A stretch of DNA of 64,000 bases from Alnus glutinosa. Lineage: Eukaryota > Streptophyta > Magnoliopsida > Fagales > Betulaceae. The position numbers were made by a program, and so were the translations under genes. The stretch lies in contig NC_084890.1 of the NCBI RefSeq assembly GCF_958979055.1, positions 28,689,116 through 28,753,115 on the forward strand, written 5' to 3'. How positions within the stretch are numbered: the stretch's first letter is position 1; the number at the start of each line of letters is the position of its first letter. The notes beneath the pieces were generated by a model. It was not told the origin of the DNA. It saw only the letters and a list, made by a program, of their open reading frames with translations, and did not search any database. This document shows positions 45,026-57,000 of the stretch, one piece after another.

Positions 45026-46409
45026 CTATTCCTCATTTTGGACCCTTATGACATCATATCAATGTACGACTTCCCATCGAGTTTACGAGAGAAAAGTCCC
45101 CTGAAGTAATCTGAAACCCCTATTCTTTTGAACAATGTTGGTGATTCTGGAGTAATAAGGCTTGGTGCTAGACCCATATCTCCTTTTAGTCTAGGGCTGT
45201 AAAATGTGGCCATAGAGAGCCTCTCCTTTATTGAGTTAACAGTAGCCTGATGCTCAATGCTACGGTATATTCCATTGGTCACAATCTGCCAAAACATGCA
45301 TGGAAAACGCATAAAAGACAAGTTTTGGTAACTCAAGCATATGTTTGGTTCTAAAAAATATGTACAATAAGAAGAAAGCACAAAAAAAGTCCATGATTTA
45401 CCTCCAAAATGTCTCTGATGTTGACAATAAAAGCATTAGGGAAGGGTTTAATAGACATTCACATCCCATCTTTCCTTTTCTGGAGGCCTTCCATTTCATT
45501 GAGTTGGAGGAGCATTGCTAGGCCTACAGCATCAGAGTGTGGACTGAGGCCAATCACAAGCTCTGGTTGCGGACATGGGGGGTAGTAGTTTATTCTAACT
45601 CCCTGCATCCCATCTTCAAAGAGGTTCTTCATGTCATTATTTTTCATTTTTAGAGCTTTTGCCATAAGTTCAAGGAGTTTCATTGCAAGGTTTTGAAGCT
45701 CTGTTGAGTAAGCTTCTAAGTTATCTCTGCATGTGAAAATTTAAAGATCAAGACTACTCCTTCATCTTTAATAGCTTATACGTTTACTTGTTTACAGTAC
45801 ATTTTTCGGCAGTGGAGTATGTGATTTAAACTCTTTATCTTGGAAAAGAAAAGAAAAAAAAAATATTTTAGTATCATTTCCTAATAACTACTAAAGCATC
45901 ATTAGCTACTTATGCCTTGGTTGCCACTAATGTTTCAAGATGGACGAGTGCTACACGTACTCTCAAATATTCATTTCCAATTTTTTACTTCCTGACCTGA
46001 TAATGAAAATAACTATTGGATGCAATAACAAATAAAAGTACAAGTAGAATATAATAGTGATTTTTACTACCATATCAGAGAGTGAATACTGGTCTCTATG
46101 TGTAGCATTTCTTTTCTAGATGCTCATCTTTTTCATCGTGAGAGAGAGAGAGAGATCGAACCTGAACGGTATGGGGAGCTTGGGGAACAAGTGGGACTTC
46201 GTCAATTAGGTTGGAAGCATGACCATGTAGAACATGTCTCCCTAGTCAAGCTTTTGTTCATCGGATACAACAAAGGCCTGCCCATACCCTTCCAAATCTC
46301 CTAGTTCTTGCCAATACTTCTTTTTCTCTTCCATCGGCAGCTTAAAAAATTCTTGAATGTCAAATTTCATGTTCTCCAACAATCTATTACTCACCCCATG
46401 ATCTATTAA
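45026..46409 (-). pseudogene. D6: 2OGD pseudogene lacking exon 1 (partial duplicate of D7)
   Basis: Exon remnants are 46162-46409, 45402-45726 and 45026-45285, the same lengths as in D7 before decay. Exon 2 has TAG for a Trp codon at 46242-46244 and TAA for a Tyr codon at 46206-46208. Exon 3 has TGA for a Trp codon at 45459-45461. Exon 4 carries a 5 bp insertion near 45052, giving a shifted stop at 45046. No exon 1 or promoter lies upstream: 46410-47028 is D7-type intron 1, then the CACTA element. HSD, the distal H and RLS are still readable, so decay followed the loss of the 5' end. Confidence 0.9.
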
Positions 46410-47028
46410 CTGCAAACACATCTCAAATTTTACTTAAAAAGAAATATCAAAATAGTTCTATTTGGGAGAGAAAGCCAACGTACTCGGCCTTCTGCTGTGA
46501 CCCCTATTTCTAAGCGGCGTCAAACTTTTCTTTTTCTCTGAAATCTCCTCAATTAACTTTTGCATTGATATGTCATGTCAATTGTCAAATTATCATTTTT
46601 CTTATAATGTCAATTTATATATTAAATAATGAGGATAAATATAAAAAAGCCCCATCAACTAACAGTCAATATTAAAATATTGACATGAATCTCCAAGGTG
46701 CTAAAGTGACCCATCATCTTCCCTTCTCTTGTCTCTCTTCAAACCTACCCCGAAAAAGAATCAATTCGTTCTCATCTTATATCATTCTTGTGTCTTGTCT
46801 CTCTTCTGACAATCGCTTGCACCTGGAAGCATCTTCATCAAAGACGAAGACACACGAAGATGAAGCATTGACTTCATCTCATACGAAGACGGAGAGGTCT
46901 GTTTGTCTGAGCTATCTTCGACTAATTTGATTGGCTTCAACTGTTCGAAGGCGAAGGCAAGGTAAAAATAGCCTCCATTAGAGGATTGAAGAGTTCAAAA
47001 TTTTCTGACTTTCTCGAAACTTAAGTGG
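46410..47028. other. Orphan intron 1 piece upstream of D6
   Basis: It matches 55417-55978 of D7 intron 1. It includes a GAAGA-rich stretch near 46840-46900. No exon is found. Confidence 0.75.
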
Positions 47029-49658
47029 CACTTCAAAAAAGTTGGTGATAAGTCTTGAATTGTTTGATTCAAGACCCCTTTATTTGCATTTGTTAGACCT
47101 AGTTCGTATTGTATATATAACGTTTTATCGTAGTTTTTGTATTTTATCTTATTTTCAGGTCTTAGTTGAAATCTAATTCAAAACACTTGAATTAGACCTG
47201 AAAATACATCAAGAGTACTTTAGTCATTTTCCTGCAAGTTGAAGAATCGTCCAAGGCAATTCGATCGATCTACTATTTGTACAGCTAATAATTCGATCGA
47301 TCGACTTCGCATCTTCCAGAAAATCAGATATTTCCAGATCTTTGCATTCTTTATGCAATTCAAATCATAAGTTGGATTTTGTGGACAGAAATGGACGCCG
47401 ACCAGCTCTGTTTGTGTGGCTAGGATTAGCTCTTGATGGTCTTTTGTAAATCCAATTCTCTATATATATGATATTAGGGATTTAGGTTAGAACATGCATC
47501 TTTTGGGGTTTATTCGGATTTGCTCAGGTGTATCACTTCAATTTCTTGTATTTTCATTTACTTAGATGCTACTCTCTGGACCGAAATCCAGAGAGTTTGT
47601 TTCCTTGTTGTTTTTCCTTTGTTCTTCATATTCTAGTTAGTTTTCTTCTTCCTCTTTTGTAATCCAAATTTCTTTAAGTCTAATATAGTTGATTTCAATT
47701 CATTCCTCCTTTGTTCCTTTACTGTTTTCATTCATTTCCATGCCTAGATTAGTTTAAATTCATGTCTAGCTAATTTAAGTCTTAGGGTTTGATCCAAGTC
47801 CTATCCAAAACCATGTAGTGTTCTTGAGGTTCTTAGGATTTTCTTTAGATGTTTGATGATTGTGAGGGCTGAGGATATCAAAACCCATGCTAAAAGGTTT
47901 TGGTATCAATATTCCAATCCAATTATTCATGAAAAATAGATTAACTTGTCTATGAGTTTTTCTTGAAGTCTTGAGTAAAACCAACATTCTTGGAAACAAG
48001 AATGATGTCTTTTGCAATGAAGCTATTTGACATGATGTATGATTTCTCATTAGAGTCACCTTATAGGGTATACTACGGAATATCGGTCGTTTCACACCTT
48101 TGGTAGTTTAAATCGTTTTTCAATTGTAGTTTAACTTTATGTGGAATGTTTTGGTGTGAAACTAGATATCTTATCATTGTAGCCTAATTAGGGTTTTCAT
48201 GTATTGTATATACTCATTAGGATGTGTTATAGAGTAGTAAGCTAGGGAACATTAGTCACTCCACACCTTTGGTAGAGTAAATGTTTTTTCAATTATAGTT
48301 TAGTCTTTACGTGGAGTAGATTAATGTAAACCTAGGTGCTTTATGATTACGTTTTAACTAGAGTGTTTTCACGTCGAGATCGTTGTAATGGTTGACGCCC
48401 ATTACGCGCTCATATCAAGCATGTTAGGAAGATCCATATAGACTTTAAGCATTGCATTGGTGGAGGATTGGATAGGATCAACACCCTAAGTTTTCTTTAC
48501 GTTTGTTTTCATTTCCCGCTTTTATTTCTTCACCTTGTCGTTGTAGCTTCAATTCTACAACCTTTACTTTTATTTTTTTGTTTTTAAGTTAAGTTAAATG
48601 CGTTCCTTTCCATATTCCATTACGCAAAACAACCAATAATCTCTGTGATTCGATCACCCTTACTATAGTACAATCGATACGTACTATTGCGAGTGGTAAA
48701 ACATATATAAATTTAAAATCCACGTGTAGCCGGCGAGTCCCGAGCTATACCAGTTGGCATTTAGCCACCTACATTTGGAGACGTGGCTAAGTGTGAACCA
48801 TGTGGCTAACGGTTCGCCAAGTGCCATTAGCTACGTGGGGCCCGCGTAGCGAATCAGGTAGTCGCAAAATGCAATTTAGCCACGCGACATTCCAAAAATG
48901 TGGTTATTTAGCAACGTGGGATTTAGCCACATGCCACTAACATGTGGCTAAATAAAATTTAAAAAAATAAAAAATGAAAATAAATGCAATTAGCCACATA
49001 CCCCTAACCCACGTCACTAAAAACATTTTTTTAAAAAAAATAAAAATAAAAATAATCCGATGAGTTCTTTTTTTTTTTTGTTTGGCCCTCGCTAGATTTT
49101 TATTTTATTTTATTTTATTTTATTATTTTTTTTGTTCCCTCGTTGGATAACGCCGGGATCCCAGCGTTATTGATTTTTTTTTTCCCATCATCGGTGTGCT
49201 TGGTTTTTTGCCCTCGCCGGAAACTTGTTTTTTTTTTTTTTTTTCTCCCTCCCTGGAAACTTCTTCAAGGGCCAGCGAAATCTTCCACTTCCTCACCCCA
49301 TGAAATCCAACCCAAAAACGACCAAAATCCAACCCCTGGCGAGTTCTCAACCCATCATCTCCGTCACCGACAAAAACCACCAAAAATCACACACAAAAAA
49401 AAAGCCAACTCCGGCGACCAACAAAAAGGACCAAAAAGGAGCAAAAATCACCATGAAAAAGGACTAGAAATAACCAAAAAGGAGGCCTCCTCCGTCGCCT
49501 TCTTTCTCCATCTCTCGATCCAGATCTCCTCCCTTTCTCGATCTTGATCTCTACTTCTTTGAGTTGGCCGATTTCCCTTGGTGGTAGCGATGAGTCATGC
49601 GGCCGAGCCGGTGGAGGTGAGTGGTTGATCGTCTTGTGGAAAATAAGAAGAGAGTGAG
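47029..49658. mobile_element. Truncated CACTA copy, split by a solo LTR
   Basis: It begins CACTTCAAAAAA at 47029, equivalent to the CACTACAAAAA end at 55979, is interrupted at 47045, and resumes at 48753 with the GGCATTTAGCCACCTAC sequence. It ends at 49658 where the sequence switches to gypsy gag. The right third of the element and its terminal repeat are missing. Confidence 0.75.
47046..48752. mobile_element. Solo LTR inside the CACTA copy
   Basis: 1707 bp, starting TGATAAGTCTTG and ending GAGCTATACCA, with a perfect 5 bp target duplication GTTGG at 47041-47045 and 48753-48757. The sister element at 55990 has the empty site. It shares its start and its 3' region with the solo LTR at 19283, so it is the same gypsy family. 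Because unit 2 lacks it, it inserted after the tandem duplication. Confidence 0.85.
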
Positions 49659-49660
49659 AG

Positions 49661-49920
49661 ATCAGAGGCAGGTCAAGAAATTTAAGGATTACAACTTTAC
49701 ACCTTTGAATGCCGAGAGATCGGAAGTTCTCATGGAAATTAAGAGAGATCCGGAGTTTCGCCATCCACCGAAGATACTAGGAAACCTTCCACAGAAGAAT
49801 GAGGGCAAGTATTGCGATTACCATGAGCAGAGAGGCCATTACACCGAGGGGTGTATAACCCTAAGGCTGTTAATTGAAGAGCTCATAAAGAACGGCAAGC
49901 TAGTCCGATTCTTAGGATAA
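49661..49920 (+). pseudogene. gag C-terminal fragment
   Basis: It reads KYCDYHEQRGHYTEGC and RLLIEELIKN, the same block as 42790-42880, and stops at 49918-49920. There is no start and no upstream gag because the tandem-duplication junction cuts it. Confidence 0.75.
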
Positions 49921-50991
49921 CAAAGGAATTGGCCTTGAAATAGCAGGCAACTATCAGCCCCGAGGCCGACCTCAGCCAGACGAGAGGGATCGGTCGGGAA
50001 GATGATCCCCAGGAGGATGAAGAAAGAAAAGAGAATCGAAGAAGCAGGAGCCCGCAGATTAGAGAGGTGAGGCTAGAACATGATATGACCAAGATCAGGT
50101 AGTAAGGTTGGCTGGTAGTCCTGGGAAAGACTCATATTTATTAGCTGTTATGTTTTAAAGAACAAGATTGTTATCTCAGTTATAATAAAGATAAGAAGAA
50201 TTCCCAAGATTTGGGATGAGTATTTTTCAGAATAAAATAATATAGCTGACTTAATCATCGGAGCGTTCCTGGTCTAGGGACCAGGAACTTGTTGATGTCA
50301 CTTCTTTTACAGGAAAGAGAAAGGCAGCAAGTAAAACTCTTCGTTAGTCCTATACAGAGCTAACCGAGAGCAAGAAGAAAGAGTCTCTCGATTAGTCCTA
50401 TACCGAGAGCAAGAAGAAAGAGTCTCTTGGTTAGTCCTATACCGAGAGCAAGAAGGAAAGTCTCTCGGTTAGTCCTAAACTGTGAGCCAGGGAGAAAACC
50501 CTGAGGAAAAGTAAGGCAAGGAGAAAACTCTGAGGAAAATCTAGTGAAACCACCCTGCAGAGAAGAAGATATAGGGGGTTTGATTAAACCCTTGGATTTT
50601 GCAGGTTTCTCAGCAGGAATCTAGGGGGACAACCCTGCAAAAAAAGAAAGGAGAAAGAATAGGGGTCGGAGTTAACCCTCGGGTTTTGCGGGTTATAGGT
50701 CTTTACTCGGCAGGACTCCCGGATAGTTTTATCTAGGGAGATAGAGAGAAAATCCTAAGGAAAAACAAGGAGGCATGGGGGGTTGGATTTAACCCTCAGG
50801 TTTACAGGTTTTTAGGAATCAGCCATCCCAGAAGATAGAGAGAAAGCCCTAAGGAAAAGCAAGAAGGTAATAAGGGGTCGAATTTAACTCTAAGGTTTGC
50901 AAGTTTTCAAAAGGAGACAAGGCTCAGACATTTTGAGGCACAGAATTCTCATTACCCAAATATGCCTAAAATAAGAGAATTGGAGGGTAAC

Positions 50992-51573
50992 TGTTGGAAA
51001 TAATTCCAATTAGACTAGCCTTCGGGTCAATACCGACCCAGAAAAGGAGAAATAGCAGAACTCCTTGGAAAGTCCCATCCCGGGAGATAGGTACTAAGCA
51101 GCCAAGATAGCGGGACTCTCAAGATAGTCCAATCCTGAGAGGTAGACATCGAGCAGCCATTCTCGAGAATGCAAGGCATGTTTTATAATCAGCTTAGGTC
51201 TCAGGAATACAGACATCCTGAGACTGAGACTCAGTTATTTGCCCAATTAAGGAAGGAGCAGCAACCCAAATTTTGTGGGATCACATTCATTCCCGGAAAA
51301 TCCGGAAATGGAAGGTAAATCTCGGATTTGCCGCCCAGGATATCTCTAGAGTTTTATAAGGAAAGAATCCCGATATTGAAAGCGGGAGGCGTCGGAGTCT
51401 AGGTCAGACTCTGACGGCACCTCCAAGCAAAAACAGAGCGAAACCCTAGCAGTAAAGGTGCACACCATTCAACCTATAAATAGGCTCTTACCCCAGGTAT
51501 GAAAGGGGGATTGATTTCTGGAATTAACAGATTTTCTTAAAGCAGAAGCTAACTTAAGCATCAGAGCGGACCA
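50992..51573 (+). repeat. Truncated 3' LTR of the gypsy element
   Basis: It begins TGTTGGAAATAATTCC after the polypurine tract. It lacks the last roughly 80 bp found in 41448-41527. The bases after it do not match those before the 5' LTR (AGCCT), so no target duplication survives. Confidence 0.75.
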
Positions 51574-52265
51574 ACAAACGTCATCTTTATAAATCCAACT
51601 TGCCAATTTATCTCCATTTGTATTCGTCTCATATAAAACACTTCTCAATTTTCTATCACATCAAACAATTTTTCATAAACCTAAATCCATCAACACCACT
51701 TTAACAGTCAAGTTTGAGCCTTTTAATAATACATTAGACAATTTTAGATAATCACATCCTGTACAAAAAAAGCTGTTGTACATACACACACTTAAAAAGA
51801 GATGACCTAATGTTTGAAAATACAATCTGTATCTTGAGTACATGAAGTTCATTTTATTCTAACTCCTCTTGCATCCTTATCTTCATCAGCTTCTTTGATC
51901 TTATTGTTAAACGTTTCAGCAGCTTCCATGATCTTATCGTCAATAGTTTCAACGGTTTCCTTGATCTTCGAGTGCTTTGTTTTGGTTGGGCGAGAATCAA
52001 TTGTTGCCTCATTCATATGCACTTTAAAAAAAAAAAGGAAAAAGAAAAAGAAAAAAGATAAGCTTCAAACCTTCTAAGTGTCCCTGATAGATAAAATCAA
52101 CAAGCTAGCAACCCATCCAAATCAGTCTACAAAGTGCACAAAATAGAACCACAACAACTAGTCTACAAGGTGACCCTGTACAAATACTCCAGCGTATAAA
52201 ATGCTAGAACCAAAAATTACAATCTTCAGAAGGAAATCAAACTAAACAACTACACACAAGTAGAG
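51574..52265. other. Unique DNA kept only in unit 2
   Basis: AT-rich DNA without a gene. An A-rich run lies near 52024-52060. Its counterpart was deleted from unit 1. Confidence 0.6.
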
Positions 52266-54050
52266 AAAAAACACAACAAGCCAAACAAAACCTGTACTAG
52301 CTAGAGTACTGTGAACAGAGCACTAAACAATTGCAAATAAAGAAGCAAAACAAAATCACATCTAACAACCACAAGTGCTGTAGAGAAAAAAAAAAAAAAA
52401 AAAAACCACTAGCAGCTATTGCTTGTCCAAAATTGTCGTTTCTTCCATAATCTCCCATTCTATTTCTATCTTTATCTCTTTTCCCCTACCCCTTTTTTTC
52501 TCTTTTTCCTATGATTGTATATTCTTTTCTTTTTGGTAGAAAGTTGAAACCCAAGGTACCCACTAATGAATGATGACCATAAAAGAAGCTTAGCTGAAAT
52601 AACAAAGGTGAATTGGATGACCAGTAAAGCAAGCAAGGAAAATTTATAAATAGCTGCACTGATGAAACTAAAAAGGACCTAAAATTTTGAAAACAATATG
52701 AACGCACACATGGAGACAGCTTTTCATGGATAGCACAAAAACCAAAACCATTGTTGGACACATTAGAAGATAGGCATGGTTATGGCTGAGGGCATTACAA
52801 GAAATTATAAGATATGAGGGCATAAGTTGAGAGCCTTGAGACTATTAAAAAATACATAGCAACCAATAAATTTGGTTTAAATAGATAATTTGATCTATAT
52901 ATTTCCAAGAAAGAAAAATATACATAAATCGGCAAAATAAGTTTTAAAACTTGTTTCTTCACGTCATAGAAACTTAAAATGAGGTTCTACAATTCGGATG
53001 AAAGCCTTCAAAATATTTATCCAATGTTTTTAAAAGTTAACATTGAGGTAAATTAGAGTCATATCCCACACCCCCATTTTGGCCAATGAGAATAGCCGGC
53101 TAGGGCCAGTCTAAGGGTGGCCGAACCACCCCAAGGACTTTACCACAATAACATGCTATCTATTTGCATAACAGTATTCTGAATTGAAGGTCAATGGTTA
53201 ATGTTCATGTTGAGTATAAAAGTTTAAAGGTTTATATATGGTTAAACTTGTGTTGACAAATAAAAAGTAAGATCTCTAAAATTTCTCGACCTTACACTCA
53301 GGACTAACTTTCTACTTACCGAGGTGATTCATAATATTAAATATCTTTAACATTTTTCAAATATTATAGTGGTTTGAAGTCCTTTGGCATAAGGATTTGG
53401 AGGTTGAGAATCACGAGATTAAATTTACGAGGACTCGAGGAGATGTTTAAACCTTTAATTAGAAGTTTAAAAGTTTATCATTAAATTTGCATGGACAAAA
53501 TAAGAAGTTAGTTCTTTAAAATTGCTCAACTTCATACTTGAAATTAAATTTCCACTTTATAGGGTGACTCATTAAATCTTTAAATTTGTCCTTGCATGGG
53601 CTAGCTTGGACATCAAAACTTATCCCCCTTGAATTTACAGTTATGATATTTCTTCTACTTCATCTGCTTCTTCTCTCTCTTCTTTTCTTTTTTCTTTTTT
53701 CCCCAAAACAAGAGACTACTAGTGCCCCCCATGAATTTAATTAATTACTCCATGCTTCTCCATCAAGTTTAAGCTCTAAAGTCTGGTGGTTGATTTTTTA
53801 CTCTGGAAGGAATGATAAGTTCATTGGGCATTGGCAAAACAAACAATTTTATCATGAATATGTGTTTATTTAAATATGGCTTACATATAATCAAAACAGG
53901 ATATTGAACATAGGATCCGCCAATAGGTAGCACTCATTTTACACAATAGCTTTCATGGTATTTATTTCTTTATATATAGAGTAGTAATACTGTAGTCATT
54001 GAGTTTTTCAATCTGAAAGATAATTCTCAATAGCCTTTCTATTCCTCATT
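52266..54050. other. 3' flank of D7
   Basis: Matches 43251-45025. No gene. The old D7 stop codon lies at 54039-54041, 12 nt beyond the present stop. Confidence 0.7.
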
Positions 54051-57000
54051 CTAGACCCTCATGACATCAATGTACGACTTCCCATCGAGTTTACGAGAGA
54101 AATATCCCCTGAAGTAATCTACAACCCCTATTCTTTTGAACAATGCTGGTGATTCTGGAGTAATAAGGCTTGGTGCTGGACCCATATCTCCTTCCAGTCT
54201 AGGGCTGTAAAATGTGGCCATAGAGAGCCTCTCCTTTACTGAGTTAACAGTAGCTCGATGCTCAATGCTACGGTATATTCCATTGGTCACAATCTGCCAA
54301 AACATGCATGGAAAACTCATAAAAGACAATTTTGGTAACTCAAGCATATGTTTGGTTCTAGAAAATCTGTACAATAAGAAGAAAGCACAAAACAAAGTCC
54401 ATGATTTACCTCCAAAATGTCTCCGATGTTGACAATAAAAGCATTAGGGAGGGGTTTAATAGGCATCCACATCCCATCTTTTCTTATCTGGAGGCCTTCC
54501 ATTTCATTGAGTTGGAGGAGGATTGTTAGGCCGACAGAATCGGAGTGTGGAGTGAGGCCAATCACAAGCTCTGGTTGCGGACATGGGGGGTAGTAGTTTA
54601 TTCTAACTCCCTGCATCCCATCTTCAAAGAGGTTCTTCATGTCATTATTTTCCATTTTTAGAGCTTTTTCCATAAGTTCAAGGATTTTCATTGCAAGGTT
54701 TTGAAGCTCTGTTGAGTAAGCTTCTAAGTTATCTCTGCATGTGAAAATTTAAAGATCAAGACTACTCCTTCATCTTTAATAGCTTATACGTTTACTTGTT
54801 TACAGTACATTTTTCGGTGGTGGAGTATGTGGTTTAAACTCTTTATCTTGAAAAAGAAAAGAAAAAAATATTTTAGTATCATTTCCTAATAACTACTAAA
54901 GCATCATTAGCTACTCATGCCCTGGTTACCACTATTGATAAAAGATGGACGAGTGCTACACATACTCTCAAATATTCATTTCCAAGTTTTTACTTCCTGA
55001 CCTGATAATAAAAATCACTATTGGATGAAATAACAAATAAAAGTACAAGTAGAATATAATGGTGATTTTTACTAACATATCATAGAGTGAACACTGGACT
55101 AAATGTGTAGCATTTCTCTTCGAGATGCTCATCATTTTCATCGTGAGAGAGAGAGAGAGAGAGGGGACCTGAACGGTATGGGGAGCTTGGGGAACAAGTG
55201 GGGCTTCCTCAAATAGGTTGGAAGCATTACCATGTAGAACATGTCTCCCCAGTCAAGCTTTTGCTCCTCAGATACGACAAAGGCCTGCCCATACCCTTCC
55301 AAATCTCCTGGTTCTTGCCAATACTTCTTCTTCTCTTCCATCGGCAGCTTAAAAAATTCTTGAATGTCGAATTTCATGTTATCCAACAATCTATTACTCA
55401 CCCCATGATCTATTAACTGCAAAACCATCTCAAGTTTTTACTTAAAAAGAAATATCAAAATAGTTCTATTTGAGAGAGAAAGCCAACTCGGCTTTTTGCC
55501 GTGACCCCACTTTCTAAGCGGTGTCAAACTATTTTTTTCCTCTGAAATATCCTCAATTAACTTTTGCATTGATACATCATGTCAATTGTCAAATTATCAC
55601 TTTTCTTATAATTTCAATTTATATATTAAAATAATGAGGATAAATATAAAAAAGCCCCATCATCGTCCCTTGTCTTATCTCTCTTCAGACCTACCCTGAA
55701 AAAGAATCAATTCGTTCTCATCTTATATCATTCTTGTGTCTTGTCTCTCTTCTGACAATCACTTGCACCTGGAAGCATCTTCATCAGAGACGAAGACACA
55801 CGAAGATGAAGCGTCGACTTCATCTCATACGAAGACGGAGAGATATGTTTGTCTGAGCTATCTTCGACTATTTTGATTGGCTTCGACTGTTCGAAGGCGA
55901 AGGCAGGGTAAAAATAGCCTCCATCAGAGGATTGAAGAGTTAGAAATTTTCTGACTTTTTCGAAGCTAACTGAAGTGGCACTACAAAAATGTTGGCATTT
56001 AGCCACCTACATTTAGAGACGTGGCTGAGTGTGAACCACGTGGCCAACGGTTCGCCACATTCGTTAGCTATGTGGGGCCTGCGTAGCAAATCAGGTAGTA
56101 ACAAAATGCAATTTAGCCTCGCGACATTCCAAAAACGTGGTTTTTTAGCGACGTGGGATTTAGGCACATGCCACTGACATGTGGCTAAATGTAATTTTAA
56201 TTTTTTAAAAAAATTAAAAAAAAAAAAGGAAAATAAATGCAATTAGCCACGTACCCCTAACCCAGGTCTCTAAAAACATTTTTTTAAAAAAAAAAAAAAA
56301 AAAAATCGGCAAGTTCTGTTTTCTTTTTGGCCCTTGCAGGGATTTTTTTTTTGTTCCCTCGTCGGCTAACGCTGGGATCTCAGTGTTATTGGTTTTTTTT
56401 TTTTTTTCCCCTCACGGTGTGCTCGGTTTTTGGCCCTCGCAAAAAACTTTTTTTTTTTTTTTTTTCTCCCTCGTCGAAAACTTCTTCAAGGGCCAACGAA
56501 ATCTTCCCTTCCTCCTCCCTTGAAATCCAATCCAAAAGATCCAACCTAAAAACGACCAAAATCCAACCCCTGGCGAGTCCTCAACCCTTCATCTCCGTCA
56601 CCAACAAAAACCATCAAAAACCACCCAAAAAACACCAACTCCAGCGACCAAAAATCACCATAAGAAAGGACTAGAAATAACCCAAAAGGAGGCCTCCTCC
56701 GTCGCCTTTTTCTCCACCTCGCGATCCGGATCTCCTCCCTCTCCCGAGCTTGATCTCTACTTCTCTGAGTTGGCCGATCTCCCCGGGTGGTGGCGATGAG
56801 TCGTGCGGTCGAGTCGGTGGGGGTGAGTGGTCAATAGTCTTGTGGAAAATAAGAAGAGAGTGAGAGATTGACGGATCAGAGAGATCGACAAGATAGAGAA
56901 GAGAGTTTTGGGGAGAAGAGAGTTTTGTTTTTTCTTTTTTGATTTAGGGGAAAAGAAACGTGTGAAGAGAGCTGAGAGAAAGATAACATTAAATGTGAGG

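Larger units (their letters stand above)
42637..49658. repeat. Unit 1 of a 7 kb tandem duplication
   Basis: In order this unit holds a gypsy 3' piece, the D6 3' flank, D6 exons 4 to 2, an intron 1 piece, and the 5' part of a CACTA element. Compared with unit 2 it lacks about 2.0 kb (the equivalent of 50264-52265) and gained the 1707 bp solo LTR at 47046-48752. Confidence 0.8.
49659..51573 (+). mobile_element. 3' half of the Ty3/gypsy element
   Basis: It starts mid-gag at the duplication junction, continues through a non-coding stretch with ACCGAGAGCAAGAAG-type repeats (50370-50470), and has a polypurine tract GAATTGGAGGGTAAC at about 50977-50991. A 3' LTR follows from 50992. Similarity to the 5' LTR stops at GAGCGGACC near 51573, so the LTR end is lost. 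It lacks polymerase genes. Confidence 0.75.
49659..56864. repeat. Unit 2 of the 7 kb tandem duplication
   Basis: It runs from mid-gag, through the gypsy 3' half, unique DNA, the D7 3' flank, D7 exons 4-2 and part of intron 1, into the middle of the CACTA element. The same four bases AGAT occur at the start in the gypsy (42637-42640), at the junction (49659-49662) and at the end in the CACTA (56865-56868). Confidence 0.8.

Noticed and set aside
40862..51573. A single intact gypsy element bounded by the two LTRs
   Set aside because: Flanking bases do not form a target duplication, the interior contains the D6 region, and the right LTR is truncated; tandem duplication explains the layout better.
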